From NCBI GenBank assembly GCA_943846685.1, contig OX044363.1:910001-974000 (forward strand): 64,000 bases of DNA, read 5' to 3'. Every line of letters starts with the position of its first letter. The first letter of the stretch is position 1. Source of the stretch: an uncultured Pseudomonadales bacterium. Lineage in GTDB: Bacteria > Pseudomonadota > Gammaproteobacteria > Pseudomonadales > Porticoccaceae. The notes under the pieces were generated by a model, which made no database searches, had not been told where the DNA came from, and saw only the letters and a list, made by a program, of their open reading frames with translations. Both the position numbers and the translations under genes were made by a program. This document shows positions 1-7,764 of the stretch, piece after piece.

Positions 1-130
1 TCTGGGTAAGCAGCTCGATGATGACATGGAGTTCCGTGCTGATATACGTGCAATGTATGATCTTGATGGCAACGATGCTCAGGATCATGGTTTACAGATT
101 TCCTTTAACAAGCGGTTCGGTGAAAAATAG
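1..130 (+). CDS. OmpA-like outer-membrane beta-barrel protein, 3' end only
   Basis: The reading frame enters the window at base 2 and stops at TAG 128-130. The 42 visible residues (LGKQLDDDMEFRADIRAMYD at the start, ending in SFNKRFGEK) closely match residues in the barrel of the complete gene that follows, where the equivalent segment reads LGKQLEGAMEVRADIRGMAD. It is therefore the last part of an 8-stranded OmpA-type barrel. Unlike the downstream paralogue it stops right after the final strand and has no Pro/Ala linker and no peptidoglycan-binding domain. Its terminator is nearly the same as that of the next gene, so the pair looks like a tandem duplication. The N-terminal part lies outside the window. 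Confidence 0.75.
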   Translation, partial: LGKQLDDDMEFRADIRAMYDLDGNDAQDHGLQISFNKRFGEK

Positions 131-169
131 GCTTCAGATTCTTAAGCACAGGTTTTCAAGTAGTATCAA

Positions 170-206
170 AACGGCGCTATACTCACCAGTAGGCGCCGTT
201 TTTTTA
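170..206 (+). terminator. Rho-independent terminator of the first OmpA-like gene
   Basis: An 8-bp stem AACGGCGC (170-177) / GCGCCGTT (193-200) is followed directly by a run of T. The hairpin and its flank (GTATCAAAACGGCGC) recur almost unchanged at 1459-1494 after the second OmpA gene. Confidence 0.85.
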
Positions 207-406
207 TACTTTTTTTATCTATGTTTTACCAATAGTGCTAAGCCTGACGTTAGGAGAGCAAGAAATAGAAGAAAAAACCTTAAAACTAGGCTAAATTAAG
301 TAGGTTAAGGGTAATAGTCGGGATTTATAGGTAACAACAAACATTACCAAAACATATGATATGAAACAGCTCCATGGGGGAGCGTAATTTTAAAAAGGAA
401 AAATAT

Positions 407-1372
407 ATGAAACGCATTAATACAATTGTTGGAGCCGTTGCTTTTGCCATTGCCGGAGCTTCTTTTGCAAATGATCAATGGTATCTGGGAGCCACTGCCG
501 GTCATTACGACCTGGACAGTGAACGAGCTATTTTTGACGACCATAAATCAGCCACCCTAGGTTTTCAGATCGGTAAGTATATTGCTGAGGATGTTGCCAT
601 TGAGTTGGGCTATGGCGTCAATGCCGGCCATGATGATTTTAATGTTACTTCGCTAAACGCCCTGATGTGGTTGGGCGACGACTCTTCAAGCTGGCGTCCT
701 TATCTACTGGGCGGCTTTAACCAGTACGATTTTGATGACGCGAGTAATCTGGTACTGGGCCATGATGATAAATCGGAGCAGTTACTCTTAGGTTTGGGTC
801 TGGGTAAGCAGCTTGAGGGAGCTATGGAAGTCCGTGCGGATATTCGTGGCATGGCTGATCTGGATGGTGTTAATGCTCAGGATTATGGGTTTCAAATTTC
901 CTTAAACAAGCTGTTCGGTAAAAAAGCGGCACCTGCTCCCGCTCCTGTAGCTGCACCAGTCGCACCAGCGCCGGTTGCAGAACCTGAGCCAGCAGCAGCG
1001 CCTGAAGTTCGCACCATTACGGTACGTTTGAATGTAGAGTTCGAATTTAACAAAGACACTGTACTGGCGATTTACGGCGACCAACTGGACGCGATTGCCG
1101 CAGCCATGAAAGCTCACGAAGATATTGATCTGGTTCTTGAAGGGCACACCGATAGCCGTGGTTCAGACGACTACAATATGAGCCTCTCTGACCGTCGCGC
1201 CAAAGCCGTTAAAGCCAAGCTGGTATCCGATTACGGTATCCCTGCTGAGCGTGTTTCCGCCATGGGTTATGGCGAAACTCAGCCAGCTGCAAGCAACGAG
1301 ACTGAGGAAGGCCGTGCCCGCAACCGCCGTGTAGTTGGCGAGATGTCATTCTCTGAAGTTTATTCTTTCTAA
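407..1372 (+). CDS. OmpA family outer-membrane protein
   Basis: This is a 321-residue OmpA-type porin linking the outer membrane to peptidoglycan. I chose ATG 407 because AAAGGAA sits just upstream and the protein then begins with a normal signal peptide (MKRINTIVGAVAFAIAGASFA). An upstream ATG at 374 would put charged residues before it. After the barrel (about residues 22-180) comes a linker of Ala-Pro repeats, then an OmpA C-terminal domain with the peptidoglycan-binding signatures EGHTDSRGSDDYN and LSDRRAKAVK and a final GRARNRRV. The family binds meso-diaminopimelate through an Asp and an Arg in this domain. The gene has its own terminator and appears monocistronic. It is a tandem paralogue of the truncated gene at the window start. 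Confidence 0.93.
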   Translation: MKRINTIVGAVAFAIAGASFANDQWYLGATAGHYDLDSERAIFDDHKSATLGFQIGKYIAEDVAIELGYGVNAGHDDFNVTSLNALMWLGDDSSSWRPYLLGGFNQYDFDDASNLVLGHDDKSEQLLLGLGLGKQLEGAMEVRADIRGMADLDGVNAQDYGFQISLNKLFGKKAAPAPAPVAAPVAPAPVAEPEPAAAPEVRTITVRLNVEFEFNKDTVLAIYGDQLDAIAAAMKAHEDIDLVLEGHTDSRGSDDYNMSLSDRRAKAVKAKLVSDYGIPAERVSAMGYGETQPAASNETEEGRARNRRVVGEMSFSEVYSF

Positions 1373-1458
1373 GATGTAATAAGTTTGGCTCTAGTATAGT
1401 TGGGCTTTCGTTTGACTAAGATTTCGTTGACTAGAGATAGCTTTGCAAGCAGTATCAA

Positions 1459-1494
1459 AACGGCGCTTTACTTACCAGTAGGCGCCGTTTTTTT
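1459..1494 (+). terminator. Rho-independent terminator of the OmpA gene
   Basis: The stem AACGGCGC (1459-1466) / GCGCCGTT (1482-1489) is followed by seven T. It is a near copy of the terminator at 170-206, including the flank and the loop end ACCAGTAG. Confidence 0.88.
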
Positions 1495-1539
1495 ATAGAT
1501 GTTTTAATTGGATTTAGTAAGCAGTATGGAGAGCGGGAA

Positions 1540-2976
1540 ATGGAAAACACATTCTATTGGCATGATTACGAGACCTTTGGCGTTAATCCGGCAGTCGACA
1601 GGCCCAGCCAGTTTGCCGGGCTGCGCACTGACTTTAATCTCAATCCGATTGGCGAGCCGCTGGTCATTTACTGCCAGCCGCAGGCGGATATTCTTCCCGC
1701 TCCCCAGGCCTGTTTGATCACCGGTATTACCCCGCAACTGGCCCAGCGAGAGGGGCTTCCGGAGCCGCAATTTATCCAGGCAATTCATCAACAGTTATCA
1801 CAGCCAAAAACCTGTAGTGTCGGCTACAACAGTATTCGTTTTGACGATGAAGTTTCCCGTTACACCCTCTACCGAAACTTCTACGACCCCTATCAGCGCG
1901 AGTGGAAAAACGGCAACTCGCGCTGGGATGTTATCGATATGATGCGCCTTACCCGAGCGCTGCGACCGGAGGGCATAGAGTGGCCAGACCATGAGCCCGG
2001 CCGCCCAAGTTTTAAGCTCGAAGATCTCACCGCCGCCAATGGTCTGGCCCACGAAGCCGCCCACGATGCGCTGTCGGATGTGACGGCAACCATTGCTATG
2101 GCCAAGCTGATCAAGGAAAAACAGCCGCGACTGTTTGACTACCTGCTGCAAAATCGCGGCAAAAAACAGATAGCTGCAATGCTCAACCTCAAAGAGCGCA
2201 AGCCGTTTTTCCATATCTCCGGCATGCTCTCCAAGGCGCATATGTACGGCGCAATAATGATGCCTCTGGCCCAGCACCCGACCAATAGCAACGGCATTAT
2301 CTGCGTTGATCTGTCGGCAGACCCAGAGGCCCTGATAAGCCTCAATGATGAGCAGATTCGCCGGCGTGTCTTTACCGCCGGTGACAAACTGGCCGAAGGT
2401 GAAGATAGAATCCCGCTTAAAGTTATCCATATCAACAAAGCCCCAGTGGTAACTACGCCAAAGCTTATTGATAAGCAGGCCGCTGCACGACTGGATATAG
2501 ATCTCGAACGCTGCGAAAAGCACTGGAAGCGACTGTTGGCTGTAGATATCAGCAAAAAAGTTGCCGATGTCTTTGCCGATCAGGAATTTCCAACCAAGCC
2601 AGAGGCAGAGCAACAGCTCTACGCCGGTTTTTTGCCCAATCAGGATCGCGGGCTGCTCGACGATATTCGTCGCGCCAGCGCATCTGACTTTAAGCAACAG
2701 CAGTATTATTTTGCCGACGACCGCTATAACCAACTGCTGTTTAGTTATCGCGCCCGCTACTTTCCTGAATCACTCTCAGAAACCGAGCAGCAGACCTGGC
2801 ATGAAAGCTGTCGCTGGCGCTTAACCAATGAGCAATCCGGCTACCTGACCATGGAGAAAAATAATCAGGAATTGGCGCAATTACTCACTGATAACAGTCT
2901 TAGCGAGAAAAAGCGTGAAGTTCTATTGGCGCTGCAAAGCTGGAGCGGGGATGTTGCCAAACAGTTTTCGCTATAG
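1540..2976 (+). CDS. sbcB: Exodeoxyribonuclease I
   Basis: SbcB degrades single-stranded DNA 3' to 5' and acts in recombination and mismatch repair. The 478-residue product matches the usual length of about 475. The N-terminal DEDD exonuclease fold is visible: WHDYETFGVNP carries the first two acidic residues (D, E), SVGYNSIRFDDE carries the next Asp, and HEAAHDALSDV carries the last His/Asp pair. The C-terminal SH3-like and helical regions characteristic of ExoI follow. It is read alone on the plus strand between the OmpA terminator and pyrB. A hairpin (TAGCCTC 2974-2980 / GAGGCTA 3008-3014) overlaps its stop but has no T run. Confidence 0.96.
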   Translation: MENTFYWHDYETFGVNPAVDRPSQFAGLRTDFNLNPIGEPLVIYCQPQADILPAPQACLITGITPQLAQREGLPEPQFIQAIHQQLSQPKTCSVGYNSIRFDDEVSRYTLYRNFYDPYQREWKNGNSRWDVIDMMRLTRALRPEGIEWPDHEPGRPSFKLEDLTAANGLAHEAAHDALSDVTATIAMAKLIKEKQPRLFDYLLQNRGKKQIAAMLNLKERKPFFHISGMLSKAHMYGAIMMPLAQHPTNSNGIICVDLSADPEALISLNDEQIRRRVFTAGDKLAEGEDRIPLKVIHINKAPVVTTPKLIDKQAAARLDIDLERCEKHWKRLLAVDISKKVADVFADQEFPTKPEAEQQLYAGFLPNQDRGLLDDIRRASASDFKQQQYYFADDRYNQLLFSYRARYFPESLSETEQQTWHESCRWRLTNEQSGYLTMEKNNQELAQLLTDNSLSEKKREVLLALQSWSGDVAKQFSL

Positions 2977-3055
2977 CCTCAGTGCTGCAGTTCTAATTGA
3001 GAACAGAGGCTAAACAGGCTAGAATCCGCCAACTAAATTACCCCCGAGGTATCGC

Positions 3056-4069
3056 GTGAATTTCACCGGCGCGCACATTCTTTCCATCAGCCAATTTCAG
3101 CGGCAGGATGTTGATCAAATATTTTCGGTAGCGGATCGAATGGAACCCTACGCCCTTCGCAAGCGGGTCACCCGCGTTCTCGAAGGTGCCATTCTCGGCA
3201 ATATGTTTTTCGAAGCCAGCACCAGAACCAGAGTCAGCTTTGGCTCGGCGTTTAATTTGCTCGGCGGCGAAGTGCGTGAGACCGCCGGCTTTGAAAGCTC
3301 GGCACTGGTCAAAGGGGAATCACTGCAGGATACAGCGCGAGTACTCTCCGGCTTTAGCGATGTGATCTGTATGCGCCATCCCCAAGAGGGATCGGTAGCA
3401 GATTTCGCCGCCGCCAGTCGAGTGCCAGTGATGAACGGTGGTGATGGTGCCAACGAGCACCCCACCCAGGCGCTATTAGATTTATACACGATTGCCCGCG
3501 AGTTACAGGCCAAGGGTCGCAAGATCGACGGCCTGCGTATCGCCATGATCGGTGATCTCCGTCACGGCCGCACTGTGCACTCCCTGAGTAAACTGCTGAG
3601 CCTCTACGACAATGTACAGGTCACTCTGGTCTCGCCAAAAGAGCTTGCTCTGCCTGACTCGATTGTTGAAGAGATGCGCAGCGCCGGGGTCGATGTCAGT
3701 ATCTCCGACGAACTGAATAACAGCATTGCCAATGTCGATATTGTCTACTCGACGCGCATTCAGGAAGAGCGTTTTACCAGCAAGGAAGAGGCTGATCTGT
3801 ACCGCGGCAAGTTCCGTTTAAACCAGGCCATTTACACCCAGTACTGCGAGCCCAACACCGTGATAATGCATCCACTGCCGAGAGATTCACGCAGCGATGC
3901 CAACGAACTGGATTCCGATCTCGACAACAACCCCAACCTGGCAATTTTCCGCCAGACCGACAATGGTCTGCTGGTGCGCATGGCGTTGTTCGCGCTGGTT
4001 CTGGATGTGGTAGACAAAGTCGATGAATATTCCCACGATGTGCGCTGGTATAATTCACGACAAAATTAA
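3056..4069 (+). CDS. pyrB: Aspartate carbamoyltransferase catalytic subunit
   Basis: PyrB condenses carbamoyl phosphate with aspartate in the first committed step of pyrimidine synthesis. Translation starts at GTG 3056. The 337-residue product has the carbamoyl-phosphate loop FEASTRTRVSF near residue 55, the 80s-loop Ser/Lys segment LVKGESLQD, HPTQALLDLY, and the aspartate-binding region MHPLPR near residue 273. It is longer than the 311-residue E. coli chain, mainly at the C terminus (DVVDKVDEYSHDVRWYNSRQN region). No pyrI regulatory gene and no pyrC-like partner lies next to it, so any subunit partner must be encoded elsewhere. Confidence 0.95.
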   Translation: MNFTGAHILSISQFQRQDVDQIFSVADRMEPYALRKRVTRVLEGAILGNMFFEASTRTRVSFGSAFNLLGGEVRETAGFESSALVKGESLQDTARVLSGFSDVICMRHPQEGSVADFAAASRVPVMNGGDGANEHPTQALLDLYTIARELQAKGRKIDGLRIAMIGDLRHGRTVHSLSKLLSLYDNVQVTLVSPKELALPDSIVEEMRSAGVDVSISDELNNSIANVDIVYSTRIQEERFTSKEEADLYRGKFRLNQAIYTQYCEPNTVIMHPLPRDSRSDANELDSDLDNNPNLAIFRQTDNGLLVRMALFALVLDVVDKVDEYSHDVRWYNSRQN

Positions 4070-4163
4070 AACAGATAATAACCTGTTAACTGAACTTTCC
4101 CTTTTTGCTCGGTTATGCAGCTTTTGATCTAAAGCGCAGGGACAGTGCTTTTTAGAGGTTCCA

Positions 4164-5327
4164 ATGAGTGAATTTGACGATATTCGTCCCTATAACGACA
4201 GTGAAGTGCCCGCGGTTATTGCGCGCCTGATTGCCGACCCTGAATTTATTGATCTGCTGCTATCTCGAAAAGTACCAGTGCTGGCGAAAATCTGTCCCTG
4301 GCTATTGCGACCATTGCTGCGTCGATCCTTATCCAAAGCCGCTGTGGACATTAATAGCGTTGATGACCTACAACGCTATATCACTGGCTCTCTAAAAGCT
4401 CTTATCGAAAGAACCACTGATGGTTACTCTGTTAGCGGTCTGGAAAATCTCGACCCCAATAAAGCCTATCTGTTTTTAAGTAATCATCGCGATATCGCAC
4501 TGGATCCGGCGATGGTCAATCTGGCCCTGTCAGATGCGGGAATGGCAACCGTACGTATAGCCATCGGCGACAATCTACTTAGAAAACCCTTTGCCTCAGA
4601 TCTGATGAGAGTTAACCGCAGTTTTATTGTTAAGCGCTCGATTACGGGTCGTCGCGATAAACTCGAAGCATTGAAAAAACTCTCGCGCTATATTCGCCAT
4701 TCAATCTCCAGTGATGGGGTCTCTGTGTGGATTGCCCAGCGTGAGGGTCGCGCCAAAGATGGCCATGACCGCACGGAAACCGCGCTGCTGAAAATGCTCG
4801 CCCTGTCGAAGGACAAAGAGACCAGTTTTGCTCAAGCGACAGCCGAGATCAATCTGGTACCGGTGGCCATCTCCTATGAATACGATCCCTGCGATATAGA
4901 TAAAGGTCGCGAGCTCTATGCCAAAGAGCAGGGCGAAGAATACGTCAAACAAGAATTTGAAGATCTGGATACCATCCAAAAAGGTTTTGTCGGCTATAAA
5001 GGCCGTATCCATCTCGCCTTTGGTGATCCTATAGCCGACCAGTATGAAAACGCAGACAGTTTGGCAGAAGCGATAGACCATCAGGTCTACACTAACTACA
5101 AACTGTTCCCGAGCAATATTATTGCCTGCCAGATTCTCGGTTACACCCAGGATTTGGATAGGGTTAAAAGTCAGTGGCCTGACCAGGATTGGCAGGATGC
5201 CGAATTGCGCTTTAAAGATTATTTAAACCGAGCGCCAAGCCTGTACCGAAAAATTATTACCCAGGGTTATGCCGCACCGGTATTAAATTACTTAAAAGTA
5301 CAATCAGCTAAAAAACAAGGAAGTTAA
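4164..5327 (+). CDS. 1-acyl-sn-glycerol-3-phosphate acyltransferase family protein
   Basis: The 387-residue protein has a PlsC-like acyltransferase core. The catalytic His is probably H108 in FLSNHRDIALDPAM. The substrate-binding block appears as WIAQREGRAKDG, where the family usually has a phosphate-binding EG(T/R) motif. The acidic partner is spaced differently from the textbook H-x4-D motif: D110 is at +2 and D114 at +6 from H108. No signal peptide or clear transmembrane helix is visible. It is followed after 4 bp by dinG, so the two are probably cotranscribed. The specific acyl acceptor cannot be told from the sequence, and a role in membrane lipid remodelling is inference. Confidence 0.75.
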   Translation: MSEFDDIRPYNDSEVPAVIARLIADPEFIDLLLSRKVPVLAKICPWLLRPLLRRSLSKAAVDINSVDDLQRYITGSLKALIERTTDGYSVSGLENLDPNKAYLFLSNHRDIALDPAMVNLALSDAGMATVRIAIGDNLLRKPFASDLMRVNRSFIVKRSITGRRDKLEALKKLSRYIRHSISSDGVSVWIAQREGRAKDGHDRTETALLKMLALSKDKETSFAQATAEINLVPVAISYEYDPCDIDKGRELYAKEQGEEYVKQEFEDLDTIQKGFVGYKGRIHLAFGDPIADQYENADSLAEAIDHQVYTNYKLFPSNIIACQILGYTQDLDRVKSQWPDQDWQDAELRFKDYLNRAPSLYRKIITQGYAAPVLNYLKVQSAKKQGS

Positions 5328-5331
5328 TCTT

Positions 5332-7431
5332 TTGCTAGACCCAGAAGTTAAAGAAACCATACAGCAGGGTTACCGTCAGTTTTTAAAAAGCCGCGACCTT
5401 AGCCCACGTCTCGGGCAAAAGCAGATGATCGCTGCGGTTGCCAATGCACTGACCAATACCGACCCCGACAAGCGCGTAGCCGTTGTTGAGGCGGGAACCG
5501 GTACCGGTAAAACCGTCGGCTATCTTATCGCCGCACTGCCGATTGCCAGAGCGCTCAAAAAGACCGTGGTGGTCGCCACCGGCACCATCGCCCTGCAAGA
5601 ACAGCTAATCCATAAAGACCTTCCCGAACTGCTCGAAGCCTGTGGCTGGGATCATAGCTGCGCGCTGGTAAAAGGTCGCGGGCGCTACGCCTGTAACCTT
5701 AAGATGGAGCAGTGTCTCGACGCGGTAAAGTCAAAAGAGGCCGGACTTTTTCTATTTGAAGATGAAGTCGCCTTTAACCCCAACCAGCACACCGAAGGTC
5801 TCTATAAAGAGATGTCAGAAGCACTGGCTGAAGGCACCTGGGATGGCGATCGAGATTCCTGGGAAACCCGTATTCAAGATGTTGAGTGGCGCGCCCTGAC
5901 CATTGATCGTCGCCAGTGCACCGGCAGACGCTGTCGCTTTGTTAATCAGTGCGCCTTTTTTAATGCTCGCAATGAATTGGAAGAGAGCGAATGTATTGTC
6001 GCCAATCACGACCTGGTGATGGCCGATCTGGCACTAGGTGGTGGCGCCATACTGCCAGCGCCGGAAGACTGCATTTATATTTTCGATGAAGGTCACCGTC
6101 TCGGTGATACTGCCATCCGCCATTTTGGCGCCGAGTGCCGGGTCAATAACAGCATTACTTTTCTCGAGCGCCTGCAAAAACAGATTAAAGGTCAGGTGCC
6201 GCTATTTGAAAAAGATAGCGCCCTGAGTGAACAGCTGCCAAGAATTGAAAGAGAAGCCGGCAATATTATCGAACTGCTTAATTTGGCTTATCCGCTGTTA
6301 CAGCAAAGCCTGGAATCTGGCGATTATCCAGAGGATGGTCGCTACAGATACGCCCATGGTGATGTTGGCGCAGGTATTCGCGATATCGCCAAACAGCTCG
6401 CCCATAAAACCAGCGGTTGGCTGGGGCGCCTTGAGGTACTGGTCGATACCCTAAACGACGCGCTGGGCGACAAGCAGTATCCGGTGCCGGTTCCCGATAT
6501 CGAAATGTTCTATCAGCAGGCTGGCAGTTGGCAGTCGCGAGCAGAGCAGCTGTTGGCACTCTGGGACCGACTGCACCGTGAACTTAAAAAGGGTGAGATG
6601 CCCATGGCCTGCTGGCTGAGCCTCGATGACAGTGGCGGCAATATAGATATCTCGGTGAATGCCAGCCCAATTCAAGCAGCCGAACTGCTTAGCGACCGCC
6701 TCTGGGGCAGTTGCTATGGGGCAGTCTTAACCTCGGCCACCTTAAAAGCGCTGGGCAATTTTGAAACCTTAAAGCGTGAGACCGGCGTGCCGGATTTCGC
6801 CAGCTTTATGTCCGTGGCCGGTGCCTTTAACTATGGCGAAGCGGCGGTTATTCGCGTGCCTGCCGATGCGGTCGAGGGCAACTCGGTTGATGCTCACAGC
6901 AGCTATATAGTGGATAACTTTCCCAGTCTGATCGAAAAGCGCTGCGGCACGCTGGTGCTATTTTCATCGAAACGACAGATGGAGCAGGTCTTTGAAGAGC
7001 TGGATAAGGATCTACAGAAAGAAATTATTATGCAGGGCCAATTTTCCAATCGAGAAATGGTTCGCCTGCACAAAGAGCGCATCGATCAGGGGCGCACCAG
7101 TGTGCTGATGGGGCTGGCTAGTTTTGCCGAAGGTGTGGATCTGCCTGGTGACTATTGCAAGCATGTGGTGATCGCCAAGCTGCCTTTTGCGGTGCCCGAT
7201 GATCCACTCCATGAAGCACTTTCGGAATGGGTAGAAGAGAAGGGCGGCAACTCATTTTTTGATATTTCGTTGCCAATCGCCTCCTTGCGATTGATTCAGG
7301 CCTGCGGGCGACTGCTGCGCACTGAATCGGATACTGGCACGGTGACAATTTTGGATAAACGCTTAGTGACTAAGCGCTATGGCGGGCAACTATTAAATGC
7401 ACTGCCCCCGTTCCGTCGTGAAATTGGTTAG
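5332..7431 (+). CDS. dinG: ATP-dependent DNA helicase DinG
   Basis: DinG is an XPD-like 5'-3' DNA helicase that unwinds R-loops and D-loops. It starts at TTG 5332, with AAGGAAG at 5317-5323 as ribosome-binding site. The 699 residues contain Walker A EAGTGTGKT (residues 53-61), a four-Cys iron-sulfur cluster set (one Cys in RGRYAC, then CTGRRC and VNQC), the Walker B box IFDEGHRL, and C-terminal helicase motifs such as LFSSKRQ, LASFAEGVDLPG and QACGRLLRT. The length matches the E. coli protein (about 716). It follows the acyltransferase by 4 bp and precedes yqcC by 6 bp. Confidence 0.95.
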   Translation: MLDPEVKETIQQGYRQFLKSRDLSPRLGQKQMIAAVANALTNTDPDKRVAVVEAGTGTGKTVGYLIAALPIARALKKTVVVATGTIALQEQLIHKDLPELLEACGWDHSCALVKGRGRYACNLKMEQCLDAVKSKEAGLFLFEDEVAFNPNQHTEGLYKEMSEALAEGTWDGDRDSWETRIQDVEWRALTIDRRQCTGRRCRFVNQCAFFNARNELEESECIVANHDLVMADLALGGGAILPAPEDCIYIFDEGHRLGDTAIRHFGAECRVNNSITFLERLQKQIKGQVPLFEKDSALSEQLPRIEREAGNIIELLNLAYPLLQQSLESGDYPEDGRYRYAHGDVGAGIRDIAKQLAHKTSGWLGRLEVLVDTLNDALGDKQYPVPVPDIEMFYQQAGSWQSRAEQLLALWDRLHRELKKGEMPMACWLSLDDSGGNIDISVNASPIQAAELLSDRLWGSCYGAVLTSATLKALGNFETLKRETGVPDFASFMSVAGAFNYGEAAVIRVPADAVEGNSVDAHSSYIVDNFPSLIEKRCGTLVLFSSKRQMEQVFEELDKDLQKEIIMQGQFSNREMVRLHKERIDQGRTSVLMGLASFAEGVDLPGDYCKHVVIAKLPFAVPDDPLHEALSEWVEEKGGNSFFDISLPIASLRLIQACGRLLRTESDTGTVTILDKRLVTKRYGGQLLNALPPFRREIG

Positions 7432-7437
7432 ACAATA

Positions 7438-7764
7438 ATGGATGCCGCTCACCAGCAGCTGAACCGCCTATTACTGGCCGTGGAGCAAGAGCTTTGTGAA
7501 ATGCAGCTCTGGGATCAGCAGAGGCCATCAGCAGAGGCGCTAGCTAGCAACGAACCCTTTGCCATAGACAAGCTGAGTTTTAACCAATGGTTACGGTTTA
7601 TTTTCTTGCCGAGGATGGCGGGGATTGTTGAAGCCGCATCAGCGCTACCTGAGAATTGCAGTGTAGCGCCTATGGCTGAAGAGTTTTACAGGGCCGAACA
7701 AGTGGATGCAATATCACTTATTCGGCACCTTGCCGCAATTGATGCGTTTATTTGCGATCAGTAG
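7438..7764 (+). CDS. yqcC: YqcC family protein (DUF446)
   Basis: This small 108-residue, probably cytoplasmic helical protein of unknown function is recognised by the family pattern FNQWLRFIFLPRM, then LPENCSVAPMAEE and a helical C terminus. It begins 6 bp after dinG and probably shares its transcript. Its last 17 bases overlap the 3' end of deaD on the other strand. In other gammaproteobacteria yqcC lies beside the tRNA pseudouridine synthase truC. That gene is not here. Confidence 0.88.
   Translation: MDAAHQQLNRLLLAVEQELCEMQLWDQQRPSAEALASNEPFAIDKLSFNQWLRFIFLPRMAGIVEAASALPENCSVAPMAEEFYRAEQVDAISLIRHLAAIDAFICDQ

Noticed and set aside
1798-2733. A 311-codon minus-strand reading frame inside sbcB
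   Set aside because: It mirrors a well-recognised plus-strand gene, has no family pattern, and reflects codon bias of sbcB.
2974-3014. Hairpin after sbcB as terminator
   Set aside because: The stem TAGCCTC/GAGGCTA is long-looped and has no T run; too weak to call.
2997-3027. TTGAGA ... TAGAAT as a pyrB promoter
   Set aside because: The spacer is 19 bp and both boxes have a mismatch; not enough to list as a feature.
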